64,000 nt of DNA from Erwinia sp039023475 (lineage in GTDB: Bacteria; Pseudomonadota; Gammaproteobacteria; Enterobacterales; Enterobacteriaceae), in contig NZ_JBCHVB010000008.1 in the NCBI RefSeq assembly GCF_039023475.1, positions 124,001-188,000 of the forward strand, written 5' to 3'. Shown here piece by piece: positions 18,604 to 28,119 of this stretch. The notes beneath the pieces are model-generated. The model searched no databases. It was not told the origin of the DNA and saw nothing but the letters and a program-made list of their open reading frames with translations. The translations under genes were made by a program, and so were the position numbers. Positions within the stretch are counted from its first letter, which is position 1. Each line of letters begins with the position of its first letter.

Positions 18604-19167
18604 ATGAATTTACAGCATCATTTTTTGATTGCGATGCCCGGCCTTCAGGATCCGCTCTTTAAGCGCTCGGTTGTTTACATCTGTGAGCATAATGACGAGG
18701 GTGCCATGGGCATTATCGTCAATAAGCCGATGGAAAACCTTACCGTCGACGGCATCCTGCAGAAGCTTAAAATCATGCCCACGCCGCGTGAACCTGACAG
18801 CAAACTCGATAAACCCGTGTTTGCAGGCGGTCCGCTGGCTGAAGATCGTGGATTTATTCTGCATTCGGCCCAGAGCCTGTTTGCTTCCAGCATTCGCGTC
18901 TCTGATAACACGGTGATCACCACCTCCCGCGACGTGCTGGAGACGTTAGGCACGCCCGAACAGCCTGAAAATGTGCTGGTCGCCTTAGGCTACTGCGCCT
19001 GGGAAAAAGGCCAGCTTGAGAACGAACTGCTGGAAAACGCCTGGCTGACCACCTCAGCAAACAGCCTGATCCTTTTTCAGACGCCGATTGCGGAACGCTG
19101 GCGTGAAGCGGCGAAGAGTATCGGCGTCGATATTCATAAACTGACCAGCGACGCGGGTCACGCCTGA
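18604..19167 (+). CDS. yqgE: UPF0301 family protein YqgE
   Basis: A conserved protein of 187 residues, the E. coli length, with the family N-terminus NLQHHFLIAMP and the GGPL-x6-LH core. The ATG at 18604 is used rather than the TTG at 18598. The molecular function is not established. Its stop overlaps the ruvX start by one base, so the two are translationally coupled. Confidence 0.93.
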   Translation: MNLQHHFLIAMPGLQDPLFKRSVVYICEHNDEGAMGIIVNKPMENLTVDGILQKLKIMPTPREPDSKLDKPVFAGGPLAEDRGFILHSAQSLFASSIRVSDNTVITTSRDVLETLGTPEQPENVLVALGYCAWEKGQLENELLENAWLTTSANSLILFQTPIAERWREAAKSIGVDIHKLTSDAGHA

Positions 19168-19589
19168 TGACGATGATGACGCTACTGGCCTTCGACTTCG
19201 GCACCAAAAGCATCGGCGTGGCTATCGGCCAGCAGCTGACCGGCACCGCACGCCCGCTGAATGCCATTAAGGCCCAGGATGGTATTCCGGACTGGAATAA
19301 AATTGAGGCGCTGCTGAAAGAGTGGCAGCCCGATCGCGTGGTGGTGGGACTGCCGCTGAATATGGACGGCACCGAGCAGCCGCTGACCGCCAGAGCCCGC
19401 AAGTTTGCCAACCGCCTTCATGGCCGCTTCGGCGTGCAGGTGGATCTGCACGATGAGCGCCTGAGCACCGTTGAAGCGCGCGCCGACCTCTTTGCGCGCG
19501 GTGGCTTTCGCGCCCTTACCAAGGGCAGCGTGGATTCCCTTTCTGCGGTGATTATCCTCGAAAGCTGGTTTGAGAACGCCTGGTCCTGA
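19167..19589 (+). CDS. ruvX: Putative pre-16S rRNA nuclease YqgF/RuvX
   Basis: An RNase-H-like fold protein of 140 residues. In E. coli, YqgF helps finish the 5' end of 16S rRNA and is essential. The catalytic acidic residues appear in LAFDFGTKSIGVA (first Asp), HDERLST (Glu) and KGSVDSLSA (Asp). The start ATG overlaps the yqgE stop. It converges on ygjV with 11 bases between stops; the hexuronate cassette begins there. Confidence 0.94.
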   Translation: MTMMTLLAFDFGTKSIGVAIGQQLTGTARPLNAIKAQDGIPDWNKIEALLKEWQPDRVVVGLPLNMDGTEQPLTARARKFANRLHGRFGVQVDLHDERLSTVEARADLFARGGFRALTKGSVDSLSAVIILESWFENAWS

Positions 19590-19600
19590 CCGTCACGCGT

Positions 19601-20161
19601 TTACTGTAGGGACGGACTTTCATCATTCGTTTTGACCTCTTTTTCCACCCTGAACGGATCGATTCCACGCAGCTGCAGACGGCGGAAGCGAATAATATTG
19701 ATGCCGTTCACGATCAGGAAACTGCTTTCAATCAACGTTCCGCCGATGGATCCTAACCAGATGTTATGAATCACCCAGCAGCAGGTGGAACACCACATAA
19801 CGCAGCGCGTTGTCAGCCCGCTGGTGCGAAACAGCGCCCAGGTACTGACGACCGTCGCGCCAACGGGCAATAACTCCATCAGGTGCTTCGCCTTAACCAA
19901 CCCGAAAACTAACGTCAGCGAAATAAATATCACCATCACCCACAGGCTGCGGGTTCGCAGAGAAACCAGCGTACGCACGGAATTGAGCAAGGCGCTCATC
20001 CCGGCAGGCGCGGCGCCCATCAGCAGAAAATGCGTGCCAATAATCGCACTGTACAGGGAAAGCTGCTGCTTGAAGCGGCGGTCGCTGCGGTTGAAAAACA
20101 TCGTGATGCCGACCAGAAAAGCCAGCACGCCAACCGACTGCGCAAACCAGTAAAACGTCAT
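19601..20161 (-). CDS. ygjV: Inner-membrane protein YgjV
   Basis: A small hydrophobic protein of 186 residues with about five or six membrane segments. It matches E. coli YgjV by eye (YWxAQxVGVxAFLxGIT, STCCWVIHN, NIIRFxRxQxRGIDPF). In E. coli, ygjV lies directly downstream of uxaA, and the same order is kept here although the whole cassette sits at another chromosomal site. Its function is unknown; conserved linkage suggests a link to hexuronate use, but this is inference. Confidence 0.88.
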   Translation of the reverse strand: MTFYWFAQSVGVLAFLVGITMFFNRSDRRFKQQLSLYSAIIGTHFLLMGAAPAGMSALLNSVRTLVSLRTRSLWVMVIFISLTLVFGLVKAKHLMELLPVGATVVSTWALFRTSGLTTRCVMWCSTCCWVIHNIWLGSIGGTLIESSFLIVNGINIIRFRRLQLRGIDPFRVEKEVKTNDESPSLQ

Positions 20162-20241
20162 CTCCAGCGATCTCCTCTTTGTCGCCGCAACGCGACGCGC
20201 CGTCAGTGGCGCGCCGCTTGCCCTGCATTAACGCGGGAAGA

Positions 20242-21732
20242 TCACAGTGTGACGCCGCTTTTGAAGATAGCAAGCTCCCGGAAGTCATTCAGTTCATTAC
20301 AGGTTTTACGACCGTCGGCAATCGCCACAATCGCGTCCACAAACTCCTCCAGCAGCCGATCCATACTGACATCGTGGATCAGTTGTCCGGCATCAAAATC
20401 GATCCAGTGCGGTTTTTTCGCGGCCAGTTCGCTGTTGGTGGCCAGCTTCACCGTTGGCACAAAACCGCCGTAAGGCGTGCCGCGTCCGGTACTGAACAGC
20501 ACCATATGACAGCCTGCCCCCGCCAGCGCGCTGGTCGCCACCGCATCGTTGCCCGGCGCGCTCAGCAGATTGAGGCCGGGCGTGGTAAGCCGTTCGCCAT
20601 ATTTCAGCACATCCATAACCGGGCTTTGTCCGGCCTTTTGCGTACAGCCGAGGGATTTCTCCTCCAGCGTGGTGATGCCGCCCGCTTTGTTACCCGGCGA
20701 GGGATTCTCGTAAATCGGCTGGTTATGTTCGATAAAATACTGCTTGAAGTCGTTGACCATATGAACGGTCTTTTCGAACGTCTGCTCATCGCGGCAGCGG
20801 CTCATCAGAATGCGTTCGGCACCGAACATTTCCGGCACTTCGGTCAGCACCGACGTACCGCCGTTGGCTATCACATAGTCGGAGAAGCGGCCCAGCAGCG
20901 GGTTCGCCGTTATACCGGACAAACCATCAGACCCCCCACATTCCAGACCGAATTTCAGTTCGCTGAGCCAGCCGCGTTCGCGTTTGTCCTCGCGCATTGC
21001 GGCGTAAAGTTCGCGCAGGCGCTCCAGTCCCGCCTCCACCTCATCGTCGTGTTTTTGCATCGTCATAAACCGCACGCGCTCGTCATCCACCTCGCCCAGC
21101 GTATCGCGGAACACATCAACCTGATTGTTTTCGCACCCAAGGCCTATCACCAGTACCGCGCCCGCGTTAGGGTGACGCACCATATTTTGCAGCATGGTGC
21201 GGGTATTAATATGATCGTCGCCCAGCTGGGAGCAGCCAAACGGATGGGTGAAAAGATGCACGCCGTCAATCCCTTCCGCGTCGTTGGTCTCTTTCAGAAA
21301 ACGCGTCTGGATCTGGCGGGCGATACCGTTAACGCAGCCTACCGTGGGGATCAGCCACAGCTCGTTGCGTATGCCGACATCGCCGTTTTTACGCCGGAAG
21401 ATCTGCACCTCACGATCCGCCATCTGCGCCGGCAACGTCATAAATTCCGGCTGATACTGATAGGTATCCAGATCGCTTAAATTGGTTTTGCCATTTTGCG
21501 AATGAATATGCTCGCCGGGGGCGATATCCCGCTGCGCGTGACCAATTGGCAGACCATATTTCACAATGTTTTCGCCAGCGGTAATCGCGCTCAGGGCAAA
21601 TTTGTGACCACGATCAACCGCCTGCGCCAGTGTCACAACATGATTCCCAACGGTCACCTGCTCGCCCGCTTCAAGGTCGCGCAGTGCTACGCCGACGTTA
21701 TCGGCGGAATGAATCTGGATAATACTTTGCAT
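20242..21732 (-). CDS. uxaA: D-altronate dehydratase
   Basis: The enzyme converts D-altronate to 2-keto-3-deoxygluconate in galacturonate breakdown. It has 496 residues against 495 in E. coli. The N-terminal SAF-like domain starts MQSIIQIHSADNVGVAL; the catalytic part has conserved GLGCENNQ, HPFGCSQLGDD and GLECGGSDGLSG segments with the metal-site cysteines. It lies ten bases downstream of uxaB and 80 bases before ygjV. Confidence 0.97.
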   Translation of the reverse strand: MQSIIQIHSADNVGVALRDLEAGEQVTVGNHVVTLAQAVDRGHKFALSAITAGENIVKYGLPIGHAQRDIAPGEHIHSQNGKTNLSDLDTYQYQPEFMTLPAQMADREVQIFRRKNGDVGIRNELWLIPTVGCVNGIARQIQTRFLKETNDAEGIDGVHLFTHPFGCSQLGDDHINTRTMLQNMVRHPNAGAVLVIGLGCENNQVDVFRDTLGEVDDERVRFMTMQKHDDEVEAGLERLRELYAAMREDKRERGWLSELKFGLECGGSDGLSGITANPLLGRFSDYVIANGGTSVLTEVPEMFGAERILMSRCRDEQTFEKTVHMVNDFKQYFIEHNQPIYENPSPGNKAGGITTLEEKSLGCTQKAGQSPVMDVLKYGERLTTPGLNLLSAPGNDAVATSALAGAGCHMVLFSTGRGTPYGGFVPTVKLATNSELAAKKPHWIDFDAGQLIHDVSMDRLLEEFVDAIVAIADGRKTCNELNDFRELAIFKSGVTL

Positions 21733-21742
21733 AGTTACTCTC

Positions 21743-23194
21743 TTAGCAATACGACGTCAGCGCTGCGCGCATACCGCGATCGTCAATCGCCTGTAAATGT
21801 TCAGTGACTGCCTGAGCCAGCTGCGGCACCGCATTGAGATCCGCACCCCAATGTTCTTTATCCGCCAGCACGGTTTCCACCAGTTCTGCCAGAGCAGTGT
21901 CACCGCTGCGTACCCCGTTCCACAGCTGGGAAAAACGGTTTAACCAGAGCGCATCATCCTGCAAAGGATAGGTTTGTCCGTCGCGCTCACCGCGATAAAA
22001 CGCCAGCAGCGCCGCTAATGCGAAGGTCAGACGAGGTGGCAATACGCCATTCTTTTGCTGGCTGGCCAGCAACTGAGGGAGGATGCGGGTGCGGTACTTG
22101 GTCATGCCGTTCAGCGCTATCGACAGGAGCTGATGCTGGATAAAGGGATTGCTGAACCGGCTCATTACCGCCTGAGCAAACGATGTCAGTTCCGCCTGCG
22201 GCAGATCCAGCACGGGCGAGATCTCTTCCGCAATCGCCAGCTCCACAAAGCGACGGATTTGCGCATCGTTCATCGCTTCGCCCACGGTCTCTAACCCGGC
22301 AAGAAATGCCACCGGCACCAGCGCCGTATGCGCACCATTCAGGATGGCGACCTTGCGCGCTTTGTAGGGCTTGATGTCATCCACCAGCATAATATTGAGC
22401 GGCAGCTTATCCAGCCTCAGTTCCTGCGCCAGGCTCTTCGGTCCCTGAATAACAAAGAGATAGAAATGCTCAGCGCTGTCGAGGAAGCTGTCACGGTAGC
22501 CCAGCTCTTCTTCGAGGCTTTCCGCCTCGCTGCGTGGGTATCCTGTGACGATGCGGTCCACCAGCGTGGAACAAAACGTGTTGCTGGTGTTCAGCCAGTG
22601 GGTGAACGCCTCCGGTAACGCCCACTGCCGTGCATAACGCAGCACCAGTTCCTGCAACGCTTCGCCGTTATAGTCGATCAATTCGCACGGCAGCAGTATC
22701 CAGCCTTTGTCAGCAGCGCCGTCAAAATGGGTAAAGCGTTCAAACAGCAGACGGGTTAATTTTGCCGGAAAGCTGGCAGGCGGCGCATCATCAAAACGGT
22801 CGCTCTCCTGATAACTGATGCCCGCCTCCGTCGTGTTGGAGAAAACAAAACGGATATTGGGATCCTGCGCCAGCGCCAGATACTCATCAAATTGCTGATA
22901 GATGTTAATTTCGCGGTTTACCGATCGGATAACGCGGATCTCCCGCACCGCGTCGCCCTGCTCGTTCAGCCCGCTGATAATGGTGGTATACAGACCATCC
23001 TGCTCGCTGAGCGAGGGCGGGAAATCGGTATCAATAGGCCGCACAACCACGATGCCGGCATCCAGATCGGTGTGCTCATTTAGCAGATCGATTTGCCAGT
23101 CCACAAATGCCCGCAGAAAGTTGCCTTCCCCGAACTGAATAATTTTGTCGGGATGACGACGGCCAGGAAAGTCACGGCGATTTAATCTCTGCAT
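21743..23194 (-). CDS. uxaB: Tagaturonate reductase (altronate oxidoreductase)
   Basis: An NAD-dependent mannitol-dehydrogenase-family enzyme that reduces D-tagaturonate to D-altronate. It has 483 residues, as in E. coli. The N-terminal IIQFGEGNFLRAFVDW holds the nucleotide-binding glycine motif and the VDDIKPYKxRKVAILNGAHT segment the family active site with its Lys/Asn/His. In E. coli uxaB is a separate transcription unit; here it lies between uxaC and uxaA in one direction, so the three form a single pathway operon. The uxaC-uxaB gap (115 bases) contains a GC-rich hairpin. Confidence 0.97.
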   Translation of the reverse strand: MQRLNRRDFPGRRHPDKIIQFGEGNFLRAFVDWQIDLLNEHTDLDAGIVVVRPIDTDFPPSLSEQDGLYTTIISGLNEQGDAVREIRVIRSVNREINIYQQFDEYLALAQDPNIRFVFSNTTEAGISYQESDRFDDAPPASFPAKLTRLLFERFTHFDGAADKGWILLPCELIDYNGEALQELVLRYARQWALPEAFTHWLNTSNTFCSTLVDRIVTGYPRSEAESLEEELGYRDSFLDSAEHFYLFVIQGPKSLAQELRLDKLPLNIMLVDDIKPYKARKVAILNGAHTALVPVAFLAGLETVGEAMNDAQIRRFVELAIAEEISPVLDLPQAELTSFAQAVMSRFSNPFIQHQLLSIALNGMTKYRTRILPQLLASQQKNGVLPPRLTFALAALLAFYRGERDGQTYPLQDDALWLNRFSQLWNGVRSGDTALAELVETVLADKEHWGADLNAVPQLAQAVTEHLQAIDDRGMRAALTSYC

Positions 23195-23309
23195 GTCACA
23201 TTTACCTTAATTTGATCGCACGTCGGTCTTTGAGGACAATATTGCCGCTCCGCCGCCGTTTGGTTATCGGGAGTCGTGATGGCGCGCAGCCAGGCGCGCC
23301 TTAAAGATC

Positions 23310-24722
23310 TCAGTTCAGTTCAATCTCGAAATACTGTCTGGCGTTATCGAAGCAGATATTTTTCACCATACTGCCCAGTAACTGGATATCCGCAGGCGCT
23401 TCGCCATCTTCCACCCAGCGTCCGACCATCTGGCACAGGACGCGGCGAAAATATTCGTGACGCGTGTAGGAGAGAAAGCTGCGGCTGTCGGTCAGCATGC
23501 CGACAAAGCGGCTCAGTAAGCCGAGGTTGGCAAGCTGCGTCATCTGGCGCTGCATGCCCTCTTTCTGATCGTTGAACCACCAGCCAGAGCCAAACTGCAT
23601 CTTGCCCGGCATTCCTTCGCCCTGGAAGTTACCGACCATGGTGCCGATAATTTCGTTATCGCTGGGGTTCAGGCAGTAGAGAATCGTTTTCGGCAGGCCG
23701 CCTTCCATGCCCTGCGCGCCCAGCAGCTTCGCTAAAGGTTCAGCCACCGGCTGATCGTTAATGGAGTCAAAGCCCACGTCGGCACCAAGCAGCCTGAACA
23801 TCCGGGTATTGTTATTACGCAGTGCGCCAATATGGTACTGCTGCACCCATTCACGCCGGTGATATTCCGAGGCCAGATAAAGCAGGACGCCGGTTTTGAA
23901 CTGGGCGATCTCTTCTTTGTCCGGCATGACGCCGCTCAGGCGACGCGAAAGAATAGCATCCAGAGTTGACTCGTCCGCTTCGCCGTAAACCACCACGTCC
24001 AGCGCGTGATCGGAGACCTTGCAGCCATGTGCCGCAAAGTGATCCATCCGTTTTTTCAGCGCTTCACAGAGATCGCTGAAGCGGGTCACAGAAACATCCG
24101 CCGCGGAGGCCAGCTTATGGAGATAATCCGTAAAGGTTTCAGCTTCAATATTGAAGGCTTTGTCAGGACGCCAGCTTGGCAGGACTTTAATATCGAAGCT
24201 GCCGTCTTCGGCTATCGCCTTGTGGTGTTCAAGCGAATCGATCGGATCGTCAGTGGTGCCCACCATTTTCACATTCATCTGCTTCATGATGCCGCGCGCG
24301 CTGAAACTGTCCTGCGCCAGAAGCGCGTTACCGCGCTGCCAAATCTCGTCAGCGGTATCCGGAGAGAGCAGTTTGCCTGTAATGCCGAACGGACGACGCA
24401 GCTCAAGGTGCGTCCAGTGGTAAAGCGGGTTACCAATCGTATGAGGAACCGTGGCCGCCCAGGCATCAAACTTCTCACGGTCGCTGGCGTCACCGGTACA
24501 TAAACGTTCCGCCACGCCATTAGTGCGCATGGCGCGCCACTTATAGTGATCGCCTTTCAGCCAGATATCGTACATATTCCTGAACTGATAGTTCTGTGCA
24601 ATCTGCTCTGGGGGCAGATGGCAGTGATAATCGAAAATGGGCTCGTCTTTGGCAAACTCGTGGTAAAGGCGACGAGCCATTTCAGTGTCCAGCAGAAAGT
24701 CATCTGTCATGAAGGCGGTCAT
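23310..24722 (-). CDS. uxaC: Uronate isomerase
   Basis: An amidohydrolase-superfamily enzyme that isomerises D-galacturonate to D-tagaturonate and D-glucuronate to D-fructuronate. It has 470 residues, the E. coli length. The metal-binding HCH is in FDYHCHLPP, and the conserved GTTDDPIDSL, SWRPDKA and RNNNTRMFRLLG segments are present. It is the first gene of the uxaCBA-ygjV unit and diverges from the TRAP transporter genes. Confidence 0.98.
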   Translation of the reverse strand: MTAFMTDDFLLDTEMARRLYHEFAKDEPIFDYHCHLPPEQIAQNYQFRNMYDIWLKGDHYKWRAMRTNGVAERLCTGDASDREKFDAWAATVPHTIGNPLYHWTHLELRRPFGITGKLLSPDTADEIWQRGNALLAQDSFSARGIMKQMNVKMVGTTDDPIDSLEHHKAIAEDGSFDIKVLPSWRPDKAFNIEAETFTDYLHKLASAADVSVTRFSDLCEALKKRMDHFAAHGCKVSDHALDVVVYGEADESTLDAILSRRLSGVMPDKEEIAQFKTGVLLYLASEYHRREWVQQYHIGALRNNNTRMFRLLGADVGFDSINDQPVAEPLAKLLGAQGMEGGLPKTILYCLNPSDNEIIGTMVGNFQGEGMPGKMQFGSGWWFNDQKEGMQRQMTQLANLGLLSRFVGMLTDSRSFLSYTRHEYFRRVLCQMVGRWVEDGEAPADIQLLGSMVKNICFDNARQYFEIELN

Positions 24723-25145
24723 TCGGCTACTCCGTACAAGTGTTCTCGGTGAAAAGCAGAGTTATTGGACCAATTATTCGCTTTGCCAGACATCTCGTCC
24801 AGTCATCTTGCGCTAAAAACCCTGCCCAGGTCACAAAATCTCTCCGATTGCGTTAAGGAATCTTCTGCGCCGCTGTTTAGCAGCCAGACAGGCTTCGTGG
24901 CAGCCTGCCGGGCATGAATCAGCATCATTTCGCTCCTTTCAGCCGTTATTAACCGCATAAAATGTGACCCGCGTTGCGTTTATGGCATCCACTTCTTAGG
25001 GGTATTCGTTTTTTGTGATGGCTCTCAACATCCATAGATGTTCTACCAATTAGAGTTGGCACCTCGAAGATGTAGGACATTAAGACCGCATCCTCAGGGA
25101 AGAGGTCTGGCAGAAAACAACACACATACTTGAGGTTTCGCTCCA
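24723..25145. promoter_or_regulatory. Divergent uxaC / TRAP transporter control region
   Basis: No gene is seen in these 423 bases. ATTGGACCAAT at 24764-24774 is a palindrome built from the same half-sites as the ExuR/UxuR operator (ATTGG...CCAAT). ACCAATTAGAGTTGGC at 25045-25060 holds a further ExuR-type half-site. A CRP-like sequence starts TGTGA at 25014 and continues TCAAC after six bases. Control by ExuR and CRP is inferred. Confidence 0.55.
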
Positions 25146-26135
25146 ATGAAGATGAAAACGCTCACCGCCGCCATCCTGATGGCTGCCCCTTTAGCCCTGG
25201 CCGCCTTCTCTTCCCATGCCATGGACAGAATTACCCTGAAGCTGGCTCATAATCTTGACACCAAGCACGTGGTTCATCAGGCGCTGGCCGGGATGGCTAA
25301 AGAGATCGCTACCGCCTCTGACGGCAAGATGAAGCTGCGTATATATCCGGGTGGTCAGATGGGCGGTCCGCGCGAGACGCTGGAACTGCTGCAAAACGGC
25401 GCCCTGGATATGACTAAGGCGAGCGCCAGCGAAATGGAACCCTTTTCCCCAGCCTTCTCCATCTTCAGCCTGCCTTATCTGTTCAAGGATCAGGCCCACT
25501 TCAACAAAGTGATCTATGGTCCGATTGGCCGCACCATGATGGCCGGGACGCGTGACAAGGGCTTCGTCTCTATCGCCGCCTATGTCGCGGGCACCCGCAG
25601 CTTCTATGCCAATAAACCTATTCGCACACCGGCCGACATGAAGGGCATGAAGATCCGTATCGTCTCCACGCCGACCACTATCAAGATGATCGAACTGCTC
25701 GGTGCCGCACCGGCTCCGATTCCGTTCGGTGAAGTCTATACCGCACTCCAGCAGGGGGTGATCGACGGTGCCGAGAATAATGAACCCTCTTATGTGCAGA
25801 CCCGTCATGTGGAAGTGGCCAAATTCTACGCCGAGGATGAGCACACCTCAGTACCGGACTTCCTGGTGATCTCGACCAAGGTGTGGGACAAGCTCACCGA
25901 CGAGCAGAAACAGATACTGGAGACGGCGGCCAGGCACTCCGAAACCTATGAACAGGAACTGTGGGACAAGGAAGTGGCGGCATCCCGGAAGCAGGCAACC
26001 GAGGCGGGTGCCACTTTCATTAAGGTCGACAAGGAGGCTTTCCGCGCTGCGCTGGCCCCTCTGTATGACGATTTCCGCAAGGATCCGGTGCGGGGCGAGT
26101 GGCTCGGCAAAATCGAGAACGAAGCGGCCCAGTAA
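25146..26135 (+). CDS. TRAP transporter substrate-binding protein (DctP family), probably hexuronate
   Basis: A periplasmic DctP/SiaP-family binding protein of 329 residues with a signal peptide ending near SSHA. The family arginine that grips the substrate carboxylate is expected in GMKIRIVSTPT, and the EVYTALQQGVIDGAENN segment is typical. It starts the dctP-dctQ-dctM order. Being divergent from uxaCBA and directly upstream of exuR, it probably binds galacturonate and/or glucuronate, replacing the ExuT carrier used by E. coli; the substrate is inferred from context only. Confidence 0.9.
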   Translation: MKMKTLTAAILMAAPLALAAFSSHAMDRITLKLAHNLDTKHVVHQALAGMAKEIATASDGKMKLRIYPGGQMGGPRETLELLQNGALDMTKASASEMEPFSPAFSIFSLPYLFKDQAHFNKVIYGPIGRTMMAGTRDKGFVSIAAYVAGTRSFYANKPIRTPADMKGMKIRIVSTPTTIKMIELLGAAPAPIPFGEVYTALQQGVIDGAENNEPSYVQTRHVEVAKFYAEDEHTSVPDFLVISTKVWDKLTDEQKQILETAARHSETYEQELWDKEVAASRKQATEAGATFIKVDKEAFRAALAPLYDDFRKDPVRGEWLGKIENEAAQ

Positions 26136-26180
26136 TCATGAGCGGAGGGCGGCCCAGGTCGCCCTCCCGGGAGAAGAGCA

Positions 26181-26702
26181 ATGCGTCTTGAAAAGTTCAA
26201 GCAACCCATCGACAGGCTACTCGCCATGTTCACCGTTACCGTGATGTTTCTGCTGGTGATCTGCGTGGTGTGGCAGGTGTTCAGCCGCTATGTGCTGTCA
26301 CAGCCCAGCACCATGACCGATGAGATAGCCCGCTTCAGCATGATCTGGGTCGGTCTGCTCGGCGCCGCCTACGCGACCGGCAAACGCCGCCACCTGAGTA
26401 TCGATCTGTTTACCTCCAACCTGCAGGGCACCCGGAAGCTCATCAACCAGCTTTTTGTGGATTTCTGCGTGCTGCTGTTTGCCGGTAGCGCCATGGTATG
26501 GGGGGGAATGACCCTGGTGACCAAGGTCTACAGCACGGGTCAGGTATCGCCTGCGATGCAAATGCCGATGGCCTATATCTATCTGGTGCTGCCGTTCAGC
26601 GGCCTCATCATCTGCTACTACTGCGTGATCTACATAGCGGAGACCCTGCTCGACAGCCTGGCTCCCCTTCCGGATATTGCCCCCTCAGAGGAGAACATCT
26701 GA
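26181..26702 (+). CDS. TRAP transporter small membrane subunit (DctQ family)
   Basis: A four-helix membrane protein of 173 residues, with helices near 12-34, 48-65, 88-108 and 128-152. The DctQ family motif is visible in VWQVFSRYVL and TDEIARFSMIWVGLLGAA. It sits 45 bases after the binding protein, and its stop overlaps the start of the large subunit by one base. It is the scaffold subunit of the sodium-driven TRAP transporter. Confidence 0.93.
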   Translation: MRLEKFKQPIDRLLAMFTVTVMFLLVICVVWQVFSRYVLSQPSTMTDEIARFSMIWVGLLGAAYATGKRRHLSIDLFTSNLQGTRKLINQLFVDFCVLLFAGSAMVWGGMTLVTKVYSTGQVSPAMQMPMAYIYLVLPFSGLIICYYCVIYIAETLLDSLAPLPDIAPSEENI

Positions 26703-28003
26703 TGGATTGGACCATTGCTCTGGTCATGTTCGGCTCTTTCTTCGTACTGGTCTTCGCCGGCGTGCCTATCTCTTTTTCCATTGGTCTGGCGACGCTGGCC
26801 TCCGGCCTGATGTTGCTGCCTCTGGAAACCATATTAGCGGTGGTCGGTCAGAAGATGGCGACCGGCCTCGACAGCTTCTCGCTGCTGGCGATCCCCTTTT
26901 TCATCCTGGCGGGAACCCTGATGAACTGCGGCGGCATCGCACAACGACTGATCAACTTCTCCCAGGTGCTGGTAGGACGTATGCCGGGCTCCCTCGGCCA
27001 CGTCAACGTTATGGCAAACATGCTGTTTGGTTCCATCTCCGGTTCTGCGGTGGCGGCTGCGGCTGCGGTGGGCGGCACCATGGCCCCCATGCAGAAGAAG
27101 GCGGGCTATGATCCGGCCTACTCTGCCGCTATCAACGTCACCTCCTGCATTTCAGGTTTGCTAATCCCACCTTCCAACGTGCTGATCATCTATGCCCTGA
27201 CGGCAGGCGGCATTTCGGTGGCGACCCTGTTTATGGCGGGCTACGTGCCCGGTATCCTGATGGGAGTCAGCATTATGGCGGTCGGTACCATCATCGCCAG
27301 GCGCCGCGGTTATCCCATCGCCGAACGCCCCTCGTTCGCCATGGTGGTGCGCGCTTTCCTGGATGCTATCCCCAGCCTGCTGCTGGTGGTGGTGGTGATG
27401 GGCGGCATACTCGGCGGCATCTTCACCGCCACCGAGGCCTCCGCCATTGCCGTGGTTTACACCTTCCTGCTTTCCGTGGTCATCTACCGCGAGGTCAAAA
27501 TCAAGGACCTGCCAGCCATCATGCTCGATTCGGTGGTGACGACCGCCATCGTGCTGCTGCTGATAGGCATCTCGGTAGGCATGTCCTGGGCAATGACCAA
27601 CGCCGACATTCCTTACGCTATCAGCGATGCCTTGATGAATGTCTCCGATAACCCTCTCGTTATCCTGCTTATCATTAATGTCATCCTGCTGATCGTCGGT
27701 GTCTTTATGGACATGACCCCGGCGGTGCTTATCTTTACCCCCATCTTCCTGCCGATTGTCACCGAGCTTGGTATGAATCCGGTGCATTTCGGCATCATGA
27801 TGGTGTTCAACCTCTGCATCGGCCTCTGTACGCCGCCGGTTGGCAGCGCCCTGTTTGTCGGCTGCTCCGTCGCTGGGGTAAAACTGCAGTCGCTTATCAG
27901 ACCGATGCTGCCCTTCTTCTTCGTGCTGCTGCTGGGCCTGCTGGCCGTGACCTATATACCCTCTCTGAGCCTCTCCCTGCCGGGCCTGTTTGGCATGCAT
28001 TAA
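26702..28003 (+). CDS. TRAP transporter large permease subunit (DctM family)
   Basis: The large membrane subunit that carries the substrate, 433 residues with about 12 helices. The start is the ATG at 26702 in an ATG/TGA overlap with the DctQ gene; a longer frame to 26498 runs inside dctQ and is rejected. DctM features include FVLVFAGVPISFSIG, the GSISGSAVAAAAAVGG loop, PPSNVLIIYAL and NLCIGLCTPPVGSALFVG. A strong terminator follows. Confidence 0.94.
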   Translation: MDWTIALVMFGSFFVLVFAGVPISFSIGLATLASGLMLLPLETILAVVGQKMATGLDSFSLLAIPFFILAGTLMNCGGIAQRLINFSQVLVGRMPGSLGHVNVMANMLFGSISGSAVAAAAAVGGTMAPMQKKAGYDPAYSAAINVTSCISGLLIPPSNVLIIYALTAGGISVATLFMAGYVPGILMGVSIMAVGTIIARRRGYPIAERPSFAMVVRAFLDAIPSLLLVVVVMGGILGGIFTATEASAIAVVYTFLLSVVIYREVKIKDLPAIMLDSVVTTAIVLLLIGISVGMSWAMTNADIPYAISDALMNVSDNPLVILLIINVILLIVGVFMDMTPAVLIFTPIFLPIVTELGMNPVHFGIMMVFNLCIGLCTPPVGSALFVGCSVAGVKLQSLIRPMLPFFFVLLLGLLAVTYIPSLSLSLPGLFGMH

Positions 28004-28012
28004 GGCATCAGG

Positions 28013-28047
28013 TGCACGAATGAGCCGCTGGCTCATTCGTGCATTTT
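28013..28047 (+). terminator. TRAP operon terminator
   Basis: A perfect 14-bp stem (28013-28026 / 28030-28043) with a 3-base loop is followed by TTTT. It separates the TRAP genes from exuR. Confidence 0.85.
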
Positions 28048-28052
28048 ACGTT

Positions 28053-28066
28053 AAATTGGTATAATA
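28053..28066 (+). promoter_or_regulatory. ExuR-type operator half-site before exuR
   Basis: AAATTGGTATAATA carries the left half of the ExuR/UxuR operator AAATTGGTATACCAATTT intact; the right half has decayed. It lies 54 bases upstream of the exuR GTG and suggests autoregulation. Confidence 0.55.
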
Positions 28067-28119
28067 AGTTCTCCATGCCGGGCGCGATGCCCGGCATTCG
28101 CAACAAAAGAGGCCTGGGT

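Noticed and set aside
20179..21480. 433-residue open frame opposite uxaA
   Set aside because: It is fully antisense to uxaA, which is a clear match to a known enzyme over its whole length; high GC codon bias makes such shadow frames common here.
26498..26701. N-terminal extension of the TRAP large subunit
   Set aside because: It runs inside dctQ in another frame; the ATG/TGA overlap at 26702 is the usual DctQ-DctM junction.
27161..28036. 291-residue His/Gln/Asp-rich frame opposite the TRAP large subunit
   Set aside because: The composition is the antisense image of a hydrophobic membrane protein; no start signal and no known family.
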